Shown piece by piece: positions 33,565 through 42,604 of a stretch of DNA of 64,000 bases. Location: positions 620,001 through 684,000 of the forward strand of contig NZ_CP048630.1 in NCBI RefSeq assembly GCF_010669125.1, written 5' to 3'. The first letter of the stretch is position 1, and every line of letters starts with the position of its first letter. Source of the stretch: Ancylobacter pratisalsi. Lineage in GTDB: Bacteria > Pseudomonadota > Alphaproteobacteria > Rhizobiales > Xanthobacteraceae. The notes under the pieces are model-generated. The model made no database searches and was not told the DNA's origin. It saw nothing but the letters and a program-made list of their open reading frames with translations. A program made the position numbers and the translations under genes.

Positions 33565-34305
33565 ATGCCGTCCAGCCCGCTTGTCCGCCATTCGCTCCAC
33601 GAATCACTTGTGGCTCCCCTTCGGGAGATGATCCTCAAGGGTGAACTGCGTGCGGGTGAGAAAGTGCCCGAGGAACAGCTGTGCGAACGCTTTGGCGTTT
33701 CGCGTACGCCGATCCGCGAAGCCTTGAAGGTGCTGGCCGCCGAAGGTGTGCTGCAGATCCTGCCGCATCGCGGTGCCATCGTCGCCCGAATCACCGAAGA
33801 GCAGATCGAAGAGCTCTTCCCCATCATGGCCTCGCTCGAACGCCTCGCCGGCCTGCTCGCCTGCGAGCGCGCCACCGATGCCGACATCGCCCGTGTGCGC
33901 GCGCTGCACGAACGGATGATGGAGCATTTCGAGAAGGGCGAGGAAGTCGAGTATCTGCGCCATAACCGGCTGATCCACGAAGCGCATTTCGAGATCGCCG
34001 GCAATGTGACGCTCTCGGCCTTCTACCAGCAGACCCTCACCCGAATCCATGCCTGCCGCTTCGTCGTGCGCAAGAGCCGGGAGCACTGGGCAGCGGCCGT
34101 CGCCGAGCACCAGCAGATGGTCGAGGCGCTGGAAGCGCGCGACGGACCACGCCTCGCCGCGCTGCTTGAGGCGCACGTCACCGGCACCACCGCCGGCATT
34201 GCGCGCGCCTTTATCCACCGCCTTGCCGAACAGCCTGTCCCCGCCGCGCCGGACGCGCGGACGAGTGTCCGGGGACGCAAGACGCCAAGTTCGCTCAACG
34301 TCTGA
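33565..34305 (+). CDS. GntR-family (FCD) transcriptional regulator 2
   Basis: A 246-residue paralogue of regulator 1, with a GntR winged helix (MILKGELRAGEKVPEEQLCE, FGVSRTPIREALKVLAAEGV) and an FCD domain (LIHEAHFEIAGNVTLSAFYQ). The C-terminal 30 residues form a polar tail. An operator copy lies upstream and another between it and the CoA-transferase gene, which starts 95 nt downstream. It is the better candidate for controlling copy D. Whether the two regulators bind the same site as homo- or heterodimers is open. Confidence 0.88.
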   Translation: MPSSPLVRHSLHESLVAPLREMILKGELRAGEKVPEEQLCERFGVSRTPIREALKVLAAEGVLQILPHRGAIVARITEEQIEELFPIMASLERLAGLLACERATDADIARVRALHERMMEHFEKGEEVEYLRHNRLIHEAHFEIAGNVTLSAFYQQTLTRIHACRFVVRKSREHWAAAVAEHQQMVEALEARDGPRLAALLEAHVTGTTAGIARAFIHRLAEQPVPAAPDARTSVRGRKTPSSLNV

Positions 34306-34334
34306 AGTCCCCCGGCCCGTTTGGGGGACGTCGT

Positions 34335-34359
34335 TTTGCGTTCGTAATTATTGATTGTG
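34335..34359 (+). promoter_or_regulatory. Shared operator, copy D (CoA-transferase operon)
   Basis: TTGCGTTCGTAATT matches the shared core at 12 of 14 positions. It lies between regulator 2 and the CoA-transferase gene, 41 nt before the latter's ATG, close to where a promoter should be. Confidence 0.65.
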
Positions 34360-34399
34360 AATTCGGGCGAACAAGGCCCAATCGCAGAGAGGAAATGCC

Positions 34400-35671
34400 A
34401 TGAGCGATGTTCTGGATCAGGCTCGTGAAAAGCCGGAAGCCAACCCGCAGCGTCAGGCCGAGGCGGCGCCGGCGCAGCGCCCCCTGCCGCTGGCCGGGGT
34501 GCGCGTCCTCGACGTCAGCCAGGTGATGGCCGGGCCTTACAGCTGCATGCTGCTGGGCGATCTCGGCGCCGATGTCATCAAGATCGAGCCGCCGGGAACC
34601 GGCGACCAGACGCGCGGCGCCATGGGGTTCAAGATGAAGGGGCCCGACAGCATGGGCTTCCTCAACATGAACCGGAACAAGCGATCAGTTGCCATCAACC
34701 TCAAGACCGACGCCGGCCGCGAGGTGTTCTACGAACTGGTGAAGTCCGCCGATATCCTGGTCGAGAACTATCGTCCTGGCGTGATGAAGAAGCTGAAGTG
34801 CGACTATGAAACGGTCGCCGCGCTCAATCCCCGCCTCGTCTACGCCTCCATCTCCGGCTTTGGCCAGACCGGCCCCTGGGCGGGCCGCCCGGGCTTCGAC
34901 CTGATGGCGCAGGCCATGTCCGGCGTCATGAGCGTCACCGGCCATCCCGGCGGCCCGCCGGTCAAGGCCGGCGTCCCCGTCGCGGATATCGGCTGCGGCC
35001 TGTTCGCCACCTATGCCGCCCTTGCGGCCTATATCGGCGCCAAGAACACCGGACAGGGCCAGTATATCGACGCCTCGCTGTTCGAGGCGGCGCTGGCCTT
35101 CTCGGTCTGGGACATCTCCGAATATTGGGGCCGCGGCACCCCCCCGATTCCGCTCGGCACGGCAAACCGCATGAGCGCGCCCTATCAGGCGGTCAGGTCG
35201 CAGGACGGCTATTTCGTCATGGGGGCCACCAACCAGAAGCTCTGGCTACAGCTCTGCGAGACGCTGGGGCGCCCCGATCTGGTGGAGGATCCCCGGTTCA
35301 AGACCAATCCCGACCGGCTCGCCCATCGCGAGGTGCTGATCGAGGAACTGGAGAAAACCTTCGTCACCCGCACCTCCGACGACTGGGTCGAGACGCTGCT
35401 CGGCGTCGGCATTCCCGCCGGCACCATGTACACCTACCCCGAAGCCTTCGAGAGCGAGCACGGTCGTCACCGGCAGATGCGCATGGAAATCGATCACCCC
35501 AATGAGGGCAAGGTGTCGAACATCGGCTTCGCCGTGAAGCTGACCGGCACCCCGCAGCAGGTGCGTCTGCACCCGCCGCTGCTCGGCGAGCACACCAGCG
35601 ACGTGCTCCGGGAAATCGGCCTCGATGCCGCGGCCGTCGAGGGGTTCACCGCGCGCGGAGCCTTTTCCTGA
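34400..35671 (+). CDS. Class III (CaiB/BaiF) CoA-transferase
   Basis: A 423-residue family III CoA-transferase, which moves CoA between carboxylic acids through a covalent aspartyl intermediate. The start of the fold is GVRVLDVSQVMAGPYSCMLL with GDLGADVIKIEPP next, and the catalytic aspartate is D196 in VADIGCG. The rest (GFGQTGPWAGRPGFDLMAQA) is typical of the formyl-CoA/carnitine/succinyl-CoA transferase group. The N-terminal 30 residues are a Gln/Ala-rich extension. It is coupled to the enoyl-CoA hydratase gene by a one-base overlap. The acid it activates is unknown. Confidence 0.92.
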   Translation: MSDVLDQAREKPEANPQRQAEAAPAQRPLPLAGVRVLDVSQVMAGPYSCMLLGDLGADVIKIEPPGTGDQTRGAMGFKMKGPDSMGFLNMNRNKRSVAINLKTDAGREVFYELVKSADILVENYRPGVMKKLKCDYETVAALNPRLVYASISGFGQTGPWAGRPGFDLMAQAMSGVMSVTGHPGGPPVKAGVPVADIGCGLFATYAALAAYIGAKNTGQGQYIDASLFEAALAFSVWDISEYWGRGTPPIPLGTANRMSAPYQAVRSQDGYFVMGATNQKLWLQLCETLGRPDLVEDPRFKTNPDRLAHREVLIEELEKTFVTRTSDDWVETLLGVGIPAGTMYTYPEAFESEHGRHRQMRMEIDHPNEGKVSNIGFAVKLTGTPQQVRLHPPLLGEHTSDVLREIGLDAAAVEGFTARGAFS

Positions 35672-36495
35672 TGAACCTCGCCACCAAACCCGAAGCCGCC
35701 CCATCGGAGAACGCCTCTTCCGCCGCCAGCGAGGGCCGCGTGCGTCTCTCCATCGAGGGCGCCATTGCCCGCATCACCTTCGACCGTCCGGCCGCCCGCA
35801 ACGCCATGACCTGGCGGATGTACGAGGAACTGGCGCAGGCCTGCCGCAGCATCGCGGCCTCCCCCGCGATCCGCGTGGCGGTGCTGCGCGGCGCCGGTGG
35901 CAAGGCGTTCGTGGCCGGCACCGACATCGACCAGTTCCGCGCCTTCTCATCCGGCAATGACGGCATCGCCTATGAAGAAAAGGTGGAGGAGTTCGTCGGC
36001 ACGCTGGAGGCGCTCTCCATACCCACCATCGCCGTGGTGGAAGGCTGGGCGGTAGGCGGGGGCATGGCGCTCGCGAATGCCTGCGACTTCCGCCTCGCGA
36101 CACCCGGCGCGCGCTTCGGCGTGCCGATCGCGCGCACGCTCGGCAATTGCCTGTCGGCGTCCAACGTGCAGCGGCTGATCGCCACGCTGGGCCTTGATCT
36201 CGTGCGTCGGATGCTGCTGCTCGCCGAGATGCCGAAGGCCGAGGAGATGCCGGCGGGCTATGTGAGCGTCGTGCCGCCCGAGGACATCGATACCCGCCTT
36301 GACGAGCTGTGCACCCGGATCATCGGCAACGCCCCGATCACGCTGCGCGTGACCAAGGAGATCATCCGCCGGCTCGCCCACAATCCCAATGCTCCCGATG
36401 CGGATCTGGTGCGCGAGACCTATGGCAGCGCGGACTTCCGCGAGGGCGTCGACGCCTTTCTCGCCAAGCGGCCGCCGGAATGGCGCGGCGAGTAG
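35671..36495 (+). CDS. Enoyl-CoA hydratase/isomerase family protein
   Basis: A 274-residue crotonase-fold enzyme. The oxyanion-hole segment FVAGTDIDQFRAF and the glycine-rich helix VVEGWAVGGGMALANACDFR are intact. The N-terminal 25 residues are a variable extension. It may hydrate the CoA ester made by the preceding CoA-transferase, or catalyse a related lyase step. Its start codon shares one base with the previous stop (TGATG). A bidirectional terminator follows. Confidence 0.9.
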   Translation: MNLATKPEAAPSENASSAASEGRVRLSIEGAIARITFDRPAARNAMTWRMYEELAQACRSIAASPAIRVAVLRGAGGKAFVAGTDIDQFRAFSSGNDGIAYEEKVEEFVGTLEALSIPTIAVVEGWAVGGGMALANACDFRLATPGARFGVPIARTLGNCLSASNVQRLIATLGLDLVRRMLLLAEMPKAEEMPAGYVSVVPPEDIDTRLDELCTRIIGNAPITLRVTKEIIRRLAHNPNAPDADLVRETYGSADFREGVDAFLAKRPPEWRGE

Positions 36496-36515
36496 GTGGC
36501 TCGACAGGTCATGAG

Positions 36516-36556
36516 AAAAGCCGGCACCCCTCGCGGGATGCCGGCTTTTCTTTTTG
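36516..36556. terminator. Bidirectional terminator between hydratase and AapJ-like genes
   Basis: A perfect 11-bp stem, AAAAGCCGGCA/TGCCGGCTTTT, is followed by CTTTTT on the plus strand and is symmetrical on the minus strand (a run of four T). It ends the CoA-transferase operon and probably the convergent AapJ-like gene. Confidence 0.85.
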
Positions 36557-36576
36557 GTCCGGCAGGGCCGAAAGGC

Positions 36577-37590
36577 TCAGCGGATCGGCGGCGCGTACTG
36601 GATACCGCCGGCGCTCCACAGCTGGTTGATGCCGCGCGGAATGCCGAGCTTGGAGTTCGCGCCGATATTGCGCTCGAACACCTCGCCGTAATTGCCGACA
36701 TTCTTCACGATCCGCACCGCCCAGTCCTTGGTGAGGCCGAGGTCCTCGCCATAGCTGCCATCGGTGCCGACAAAGCGCTTCACGTCCGGCTTCTGCGAGG
36801 CCAGCGCCGCATCGAGCGTGCCCTGGCTGATGCCGAGTTCCTCGGCGTTCAGCAGCGTGAAGAGGCTCCACTTCACGACGTTCTGCCACTTGTCGTCGCC
36901 CTGGCGCACCACCGGTCCGAGGGGCTCCTTGGAGATCACGTCGGGCAGCACGATGTAGTCCGCCGGCTTGTCGAGCTGAAGCCTCAGTGCATAGAGCTGA
37001 GAGACGTCAGTGGTCAGCACGTCGCATTTGCCGGTGTTGAAGGCCGCGACAAGCTCGCTGACGCCCGGAAGCTGGATCAGCTCCATCGCCATGTTGTTGG
37101 TCTTGAAATAGTCCTGCGCGTTCAACGCGCTGGTGGTGCCGCTCTGGGTGCACACCTTGGAACCGTCGAGTTCCAGCGAGCCGAGAACGTTCTTCGACAC
37201 CGGCACCATGAAGCCCTGGCCGTCATAATAGGAGACCGCCGGGAAAATCAGGCCGAGGCCCGCCTCGCGGCCGAGCGTCCAGGTCGAATTGCGCGAGAGC
37301 AGGTCGATGTCGCCCTTCTGCAGGGCGGGGAAGCGTGCGTCCGCGGACAGCGGCACATACTCGACCTTCGAGGCATCGTCGAAGATGGCGGCAGCCACCG
37401 CCTTGCACATATCGACATCGAAGCCGGTCCACTGCCCCTTGTCGTCCTTGGACGCGAAGCCGTCGAGACCCTGGTTGACGCCGCATTTGAGCACACCGCG
37501 CGCCTTCACATCGCTCAGCGTATCGGCGTGGGCCAACCCGGCGGCCAGAAATGTGCCGGCGGCGGCCAGCGTGAGTGCGAACTTCTTCAT
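36577..37590 (-). CDS. Amino-acid ABC transporter substrate-binding protein (AapJ-like)
   Basis: A 337-residue periplasmic binding protein, with a signal peptide ending near AHAD. The body reads GVLKCGVNQGLDGFASKD, then DLLSRNSTWTLGREAGLGL and a C-terminal RNIGANSKLGIPRGINQLW, close to AapJ/BztA general L-amino-acid receptors. The matching permease and ATPase genes (aapQMP) are not next to it, so it is an orphan and may serve a transporter encoded elsewhere. The ATG at 37590 is used. Confidence 0.9.
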   Translation of the reverse strand: MKKFALTLAAAGTFLAAGLAHADTLSDVKARGVLKCGVNQGLDGFASKDDKGQWTGFDVDMCKAVAAAIFDDASKVEYVPLSADARFPALQKGDIDLLSRNSTWTLGREAGLGLIFPAVSYYDGQGFMVPVSKNVLGSLELDGSKVCTQSGTTSALNAQDYFKTNNMAMELIQLPGVSELVAAFNTGKCDVLTTDVSQLYALRLQLDKPADYIVLPDVISKEPLGPVVRQGDDKWQNVVKWSLFTLLNAEELGISQGTLDAALASQKPDVKRFVGTDGSYGEDLGLTKDWAVRIVKNVGNYGEVFERNIGANSKLGIPRGINQLWSAGGIQYAPPIR

Positions 37591-37628
37591 GTTTCCCCCA
37601 GTCAAAAGCGCAGAGCGGCGCCGACGTT

Positions 37629-38246
37629 TCAGAGCTCAGGCGCCTGACGGATGATGACCTTCGTCCCCACCGGAACGCGGTTATAGAGGTCCTGCACGTC
37701 GGAATTCACCAGACGGAAGCAGCCCGACGAGATCGCCATGCCGATCGTGTTCGGCATATTGGTGCCGTGGATGCGGTAGACCGTGCTGCCCAGATAGAGA
37801 GCCGCGGCGCCCATGGGGTTGCCGGGGCCGCCGGCCATGAAGCGCGGCAGGTAGGGCTGGCGCTGGATCATCTCCGGCGGCGGCGTCCAGTCCGGCCACT
37901 CCGCCTTGCGGCTCACCTTCTGCAGGCCGGACCACTGGAACCCGTCGCGCCCGACGCCGATGCCGTAGCGGATGGCCCGGTTGTCGCCCAGCACGAGGTA
38001 GAGGAACCGCTCACTGGTATGAACGATGATGGTGCCCGGCGGTTCGTTGGTGCGGAAATAGACCGGCTGGCGGCGATAGGCCGGGTCCAGGCTCTCTTCC
38101 GCCGGCGAGGGCACATAGCCGGGCTTTTCCGGCACGTCGACGATCTGGTTTCCTATGGACGCGGACGGGCGCATCTGCGCCTCGGCGGCGGTGGCGGACA
38201 AGGCGGCAATGGCCGCACATACTGCCCAGACGGCACTCCTACGCAT
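37629..38246 (-). CDS. L,D-transpeptidase (YkuD family)
   Basis: A 205-residue periplasmic peptidoglycan L,D-transpeptidase. A signal peptide ends at about residue 24 (ATAAEAQ), then the YkuD domain carries the catalytic motif YRIHGTN...SSGCFRLVNSDV with active-site Cys and His. It forms 3-3 cross-links or attaches proteins to peptidoglycan. The ATG at 38246 is used. A closely related paralogue begins at 63422. Confidence 0.93.
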   Translation of the reverse strand: MRRSAVWAVCAAIAALSATAAEAQMRPSASIGNQIVDVPEKPGYVPSPAEESLDPAYRRQPVYFRTNEPPGTIIVHTSERFLYLVLGDNRAIRYGIGVGRDGFQWSGLQKVSRKAEWPDWTPPPEMIQRQPYLPRFMAGGPGNPMGAAALYLGSTVYRIHGTNMPNTIGMAISSGCFRLVNSDVQDLYNRVPVGTKVIIRQAPEL

Positions 38247-38410
38247 CTCGGTTCCCTCTCTTCCGGCGTCGCCTTGAGCGACGTGGCCATCCGCGCGCGC
38301 CGCGTTCATCGCGAACGGGCCAGCCGACGGACGACGATTCAAATCAGGTCGCACCCGGCGTGATCGAACGGGGGAAATGCCTATAAGTCAATCAAAGAGA
38401 GCGACAAGAC

Positions 38411-38451
38411 GGCCTCCCGCACCCGCATGCGGGGTGCGGGCACGGGAGGCC
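38411..38451 (-). terminator. Nested hairpin after the xylRBA operon
   Basis: GGCCTCCCG and CGGGAGGCC form a 9-bp outer stem around an inner hairpin CACCCGCATGCGGGGTG. It starts 13 nt beyond the xylA stop in the direction of transcription. A second perfect 8-bp stem (38453-38474, arms ATTTCCGC/GCGGAAAT) includes the stop codon in its loop. T-runs are short. Confidence 0.6.
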
Positions 38452-38463
38452 TATTTCCGCCTT

Positions 38464-39789
38464 TCAGCGGAAATAGCTGCCGACCAGCGCTTCCAGCCGC
38501 TCCTGGCGGCCTGAGCGCGGCTGCGGATCGAGGTTCTCGGCTTCGGCGCGGGCGGCGATCGAGGCGAGCGTGGTGCCCGGCTGGAGCATCGCCTTGTTCT
38601 GCGGCTCGTTCCAGCCGGCATAGCGATCATCGACCGCCTGCTGCAACGCGCCATCCTTCAGCATGTCGGCCGCGACGAGCAGCGCGTGGGCACACACATC
38701 CATCGCCGCGACATGGGCGAGGATGAGATCCTCCGGGTCGATCGACTGACGACGGATCTTGGCGTCGAAGTTCGTGCCGCCGGTGGTGTAACCGCCGGCC
38801 CGCAGAATTTCGTACATGGCCAGCGCCGTGTCCTCGACATTGGTCGGGAACTGGTCGGTGTCCCAGCCGGACTGCGCGTCGCCCTTGTTCATGTCGATCG
38901 AACCGAAGATGCCGAGCGCCGCCGCCATGGCGATCTCGTGCTCGAAGCTGTGGCCCGCGAGCGTGGCGTGGTTGGCCTCGACATTGACCTTCACTTCCTT
39001 CTCCAGCCCGGCGCGGCACAGCAGGCCGTACACCGTGCTGACATCGAAGTCGTACTGGTGCTTGGTCGGCTCCTGCGGCTTGGGCTCGATCAGGATCGTG
39101 CCCTTGAAGCCGATCTTGTACTTGTGCTCGACGACGAGGTTGAGGAAGCGGCCCATCTGGTCGAGTTCGCGTTTCAGGTCGGTGTTGAGCAGGGTCTCGT
39201 AGCCCTCGCGACCGCCCCAGAGCACATAGTTCTCGCCGCCCAGTTCGTGCGTGATCTCCATCACGTTCTTCACCTGCGAGGCCGAGTAGGCGAACACGTC
39301 CGGATCGGGATTGGTCGAGGCGCCCGACATGAAGCGGCGGTGGGAGAACAGGTTCGCCGTGCCCCACAGCAACTTGACCTTCGAGCTCTCCATCTTCTTC
39401 GCGAAGATGTCGGCGATGGCCCGCACATTGGCGTTCGACTCTTTCAGGGTCTTGCCTTCGGGAGCGATGTCGCGGTCGTGGAAGCAGAAATAGGGCACGT
39501 CGAGAATGCGGAACATGTCGAAGGCGACGTCGGCCTTGGCGCGGGCGAGATCCATCTCGTCGCTGCCGTGCATCCACGGACGCAGGAACGTCTCACCGCC
39601 AAACGGGTCCCCGCCCGGCCAGGTGAAGCTGTGCCAGTAGGCGACGGCGAAGCGCAGATGGTCTTCCATGCGCTTGCCGAGCACGATCTGGTCGCGGTCG
39701 TACCAGCGGAAGCCGAACGGGTCGCGGCTGTCCCGCCCGACATAGCGCAGCGGTTCCAGCGTGGAGAAGAAGCGGGCGGGGGCATTCAT
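38464..39789 (-). CDS. xylA: Xylose isomerase
   Basis: A 441-residue metal-dependent xylose isomerase that converts D-xylose to D-xylulose. Metal and catalytic motifs are present: [33 protein letters not shown] quoted as two adjoining blocks, [17 protein letters not shown] and the Asp-rich region [20 protein letters not shown]. Length and start match the class II type. The stop of xylB overlaps its start (ATGA), so they are coupled. It is the last gene of the xylR-xylB-xylA unit. Confidence 0.97.
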   Translation of the reverse strand: MNAPARFFSTLEPLRYVGRDSRDPFGFRWYDRDQIVLGKRMEDHLRFAVAYWHSFTWPGGDPFGGETFLRPWMHGSDEMDLARAKADVAFDMFRILDVPYFCFHDRDIAPEGKTLKESNANVRAIADIFAKKMESSKVKLLWGTANLFSHRRFMSGASTNPDPDVFAYSASQVKNVMEITHELGGENYVLWGGREGYETLLNTDLKRELDQMGRFLNLVVEHKYKIGFKGTILIEPKPQEPTKHQYDFDVSTVYGLLCRAGLEKEVKVNVEANHATLAGHSFEHEIAMAAALGIFGSIDMNKGDAQSGWDTDQFPTNVEDTALAMYEILRAGGYTTGGTNFDAKIRRQSIDPEDLILAHVAAMDVCAHALLVAADMLKDGALQQAVDDRYAGWNEPQNKAMLQPGTTLASIAARAEAENLDPQPRSGRQERLEALVGSYFR

Positions 39790-41243
39790 GACGTCACTCC
39801 CTTAAGTGCGGGATACAGCGCGCGGTAGAGCCCGTGGCGATCCGCATAGGCTTGTTGAAGGGCGGGAACCGGCTCGATGGTCTCGATCCGTCGGGGCGGC
39901 AGGCAGATGTCGGCCGGGGCCTCGCCGGTCGCCGCCATGCGGGCCAGCCGCGCCGCGCCAAAGGCCCCTCCCCGCTCGCCATCCTCGATGCGATTGATCG
40001 GGATGCCGAGCACGCTCGCCAGCACGGCGGTCCAGAACCGCGAGCGCGAGCCGCCACCGATCACATCCGCCTGCGTCAGCGAGGTCCCGGCGGCGCCGAG
40101 CGCGTCGAGGCAATCGCGGAACGCGAAGGCGACGCCTTCGAGCACGGCCTGGGTCAGGTCCTCGCGCGTGGTGTCGTGGTCGAGGCCGATGAAGGAAGCA
40201 CGGATCGCCGTGTCGTTGTGCGGCGTGCGCTCCCCGGACAGGTAGGGCAGGAACGTCGCCCGCGAGGGCTTGGACGGCGCATCCCCGAGTGGGGCCAGCA
40301 GGTCGCCCGGCGCCACATTCGCGGTCTGCGACCACCAGCCCAGCGCGGAGGCCGCGGAAAGGATCACGCCCATCTGGTGCCATGTCGCGGGAATGGCATG
40401 GCAGAAGGCATGAACGCTGGATTCCGGGTTCGGCGCGTAGCGGTCCGTCGTCGCCCAGAGCACGCCCGACGTGCCGAGCGAGACGAACGCATCGCCCGCG
40501 CGAATGGCGCCAAGCCCGATCGCGCCGGCCGCGTTGTCCCCGGCGCCGCCCGCCAGCACCGGCGGAGTGGTCATGCCCCAGCGCGCGGCAAGTTCCGGCT
40601 TGATACGCCCGGCGGCGGCGCTGCCTTCCACCAGGCGCGGCATGTGCTCGCGCGTAAGGTAGGTCGCGGCCAGCGCCTCGTCCGACCAGTCGCGGGCGCC
40701 GACATCGAGCCACAGCGTGCCCGATGCGTCGGACATCTCGTCGACCATCTCGCCAGTCAGGCAATAGCCAACATAGGCCTTGGGCAGCAGCACCTTGGCG
40801 GTGCGGGCGAAAATGTCCGGCTCGTGCTTTCTCACCCACAGCAGCTTCGGCGCGGTGAAGCCGGGAAATGCCAGATTGCCGGCGACCTGATGCAGCGCGG
40901 GAAAGCGCTCCTCCAGCTCCCGGCACTCGGCGAAGGAGCGGCCATCATTCCACAAAATGGCCGGACGCAGCACCGTGCCGGCGGCGTCGAGCAGCACCGC
41001 GCCATGCATCTGGCCGGAAAGGCCGATGCCGCGCACCGCGGCCAGGGCGGTCGGGTTCTGCGCCTTGAGGGCATCGATGCTGGCAAGCGTCGCCTGCCAC
41101 CAGTCGGCGGGGTTCTGCTCGCTGAAACCAGGCTGCGGCCGGGAGATGGCCAGCGTCGTTTCACTCGTCGCGATCACCGACTGGGTGTCATCGACCAGCA
41201 CCGCCTTGACCGCAGAGGTGCCGATATCGAGGCCGAGATACAT
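39786..41243 (-). CDS. xylB: Xylulokinase
   Basis: A 485-residue FGGY-family kinase that phosphorylates D-xylulose for entry into the pentose phosphate pathway. The N-terminal [19 protein letters not shown] is the phosphate-binding strand, [16 protein letters not shown] the sugar-binding region, and the C-terminal [13 protein letters not shown] with [17 protein letters not shown] residues completes the fold. It starts 35 nt after xylR on the same strand and overlaps xylA by four bases. Confidence 0.96.
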   Translation of the reverse strand: MYLGLDIGTSAVKAVLVDDTQSVIATSETTLAISRPQPGFSEQNPADWWQATLASIDALKAQNPTALAAVRGIGLSGQMHGAVLLDAAGTVLRPAILWNDGRSFAECRELEERFPALHQVAGNLAFPGFTAPKLLWVRKHEPDIFARTAKVLLPKAYVGYCLTGEMVDEMSDASGTLWLDVGARDWSDEALAATYLTREHMPRLVEGSAAAGRIKPELAARWGMTTPPVLAGGAGDNAAGAIGLGAIRAGDAFVSLGTSGVLWATTDRYAPNPESSVHAFCHAIPATWHQMGVILSAASALGWWSQTANVAPGDLLAPLGDAPSKPSRATFLPYLSGERTPHNDTAIRASFIGLDHDTTREDLTQAVLEGVAFAFRDCLDALGAAGTSLTQADVIGGGSRSRFWTAVLASVLGIPINRIEDGERGGAFGAARLARMAATGEAPADICLPPRRIETIEPVPALQQAYADRHGLYRALYPALKGVTS

Positions 41244-41278
41244 GCCTCAAACCTTCCGAACTGAGAGAGTTGCGTGGA

Positions 41279-42316
41279 TCACGGGAGGTTGTCCCGCACG
41301 AAGATGTCGATGCGAATACGCTCCTGCTCGTTAAGCAGGGGTTCGCCGGCGCAATGCGACAGCAGCACACGGGCCGCCGAGCGCGACTGGTGGCCTGGGT
41401 CCTGATTGATCACCGCGTCCATCACCCCGCGCAGCAGGAAGCGGCGGGTATCGTCGGTCAGATCATGACCGATGAAGACCAGATCCGAGGCGCGGTTTGC
41501 GGCGGAAATGGCGGCGGCGATGCCGCGATTTCCGGCGCCCACATTGTAGATTCCCACGAGGTCGGGCACGTCGCGCAGCATCTCGGTGGCGATGAGCTGG
41601 GTGCGCTCTTCCTCGTCGAAGCTCTCATGCGCCGGCAGCACCCGCAGCGCCGGGTATTCGCCCGCCATCACCTGAGTGAAGCCGAACTGCCGCTCGGCAT
41701 GGTCGCGCAGCGCGGGCGTGCCGACGATCAGGCCGACCGACCCGCTGCGGCCGGCGGCAAAGCGCCCGAGCAGGGTGCCGGCGGTGCGTCCGGCGGCGAT
41801 GTTGTCGATGCCGACATAGTGCAGCCGCTGCGAGGACGGCACGTCGGAGACCAGCGTCACCACGGCCACGCCCGCGGCGATGAGATCGTCGATGGCGGCA
41901 CGCACGCGCGGATGGTCGAGCGCCACCACCGCGACCCCGTCATAATGGCCGATCAACCCCTCAAGCGCCGAGGCCAGCGTCTCCGGTGCGAACACGTCGA
42001 CACGCAGCGTGTCGATGTAGCCATTGTTCACCGCGAGCCAGCGCGCCGTGTTCGTCACCTGCTCGCCGAGCATGCGCATGAACACGTTCGAACCGGCTGG
42101 CAAAACGAAGCAGAAGCGGTAGGTTTCCCCTCGCGCCAGACGGGCGGCGGCAAGGTTGGGGCGGTAGCCGAGGCGTGCCACCGCGTCCTTCACCCGTTCC
42201 GCCGTGACACCGCGCACGCCCGAGCGCCCATTGAGCACGCGGTCGGCCGTTGCCAGCGAGACGCCGGCCTCCCGGGCGACGTCCTGGAGGGTGATGCGAG
42301 AAACAGTTCTAGACAT
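41279..42316 (-). CDS. LacI-family regulator of the xylose locus (XylR-like)
   Basis: A 345-residue LacI/GalR repressor. The helix-turn-helix ITLQDVAREAGVSLATADRV with hinge helix follows at residues 8-55, then a sugar-binding periplasmic-like domain (EERTQLIATEMLRDVPDLVG, ICFVG-type strands). It is placed between xylB and the divergent xylFHG operon, so it most likely represses both arms until xylose is bound. The two palindromes in the 288-nt intergenic region are candidate sites. The gene product name is by context and family. Confidence 0.88.
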   Translation of the reverse strand: MSRTVSRITLQDVAREAGVSLATADRVLNGRSGVRGVTAERVKDAVARLGYRPNLAAARLARGETYRFCFVLPAGSNVFMRMLGEQVTNTARWLAVNNGYIDTLRVDVFAPETLASALEGLIGHYDGVAVVALDHPRVRAAIDDLIAAGVAVVTLVSDVPSSQRLHYVGIDNIAAGRTAGTLLGRFAAGRSGSVGLIVGTPALRDHAERQFGFTQVMAGEYPALRVLPAHESFDEEERTQLIATEMLRDVPDLVGIYNVGAGNRGIAAAISAANRASDLVFIGHDLTDDTRRFLLRGVMDAVINQDPGHQSRSAARVLLSHCAGEPLLNEQERIRIDIFVRDNLP

Positions 42317-42339
42317 GGGGGCATGTTGCCCGCAAAATC

Positions 42340-42355
42340 TGAGGTACGCAACTCA
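42340..42355. promoter_or_regulatory. Candidate LacI-type operator upstream of xylR
   Basis: The imperfect palindrome TGAGGTACGCAACTCA (6 of 8 pairs) with a central CG, the form preferred by LacI-family repressors, lies 24 nt before the xylR ATG. Support is by shape and place only. Confidence 0.4.
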
Positions 42356-42491
42356 AGAGGTGGGCCCGGCCTTAGACCAAGTGCCGAGGGTAAATTCAGG
42401 GTTGTTTTGCTAGCTTGCTCCAGAACCTTGTCCTCGATGATGGGGTCTGAAGGCCTGTCGGTCCACAGGATCGATCAAAAAAACGACGACT

Positions 42492-42510
42492 GAACCTCGC
42501 TTTGAGGTTC
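42492..42510. promoter_or_regulatory. Inverted repeat upstream of xylF
   Basis: Perfect 7-bp arms, GAACCTC and GAGGTTC, with a 5-nt spacer, lie 95 nt before the xylF ATG. It could be a repressor site or a hairpin in the leader. It is in the short plus-strand leader of the binding-protein gene. Confidence 0.45.
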
Positions 42511-42604
42511 GAACGTCAGGCAAGGAGCCAGGCATGCGCTGCCCCTTTGAGGGTCGCGCCCAGCCGGCCGCCAACCGCGCAAGGCATCCTTTAGGGAGGA
42601 CACC

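Noticed and set aside
42317..42604. Riboswitch in the xylF leader
   Set aside because: Only one short stem is visible and no known riboswitch core could be recognised.
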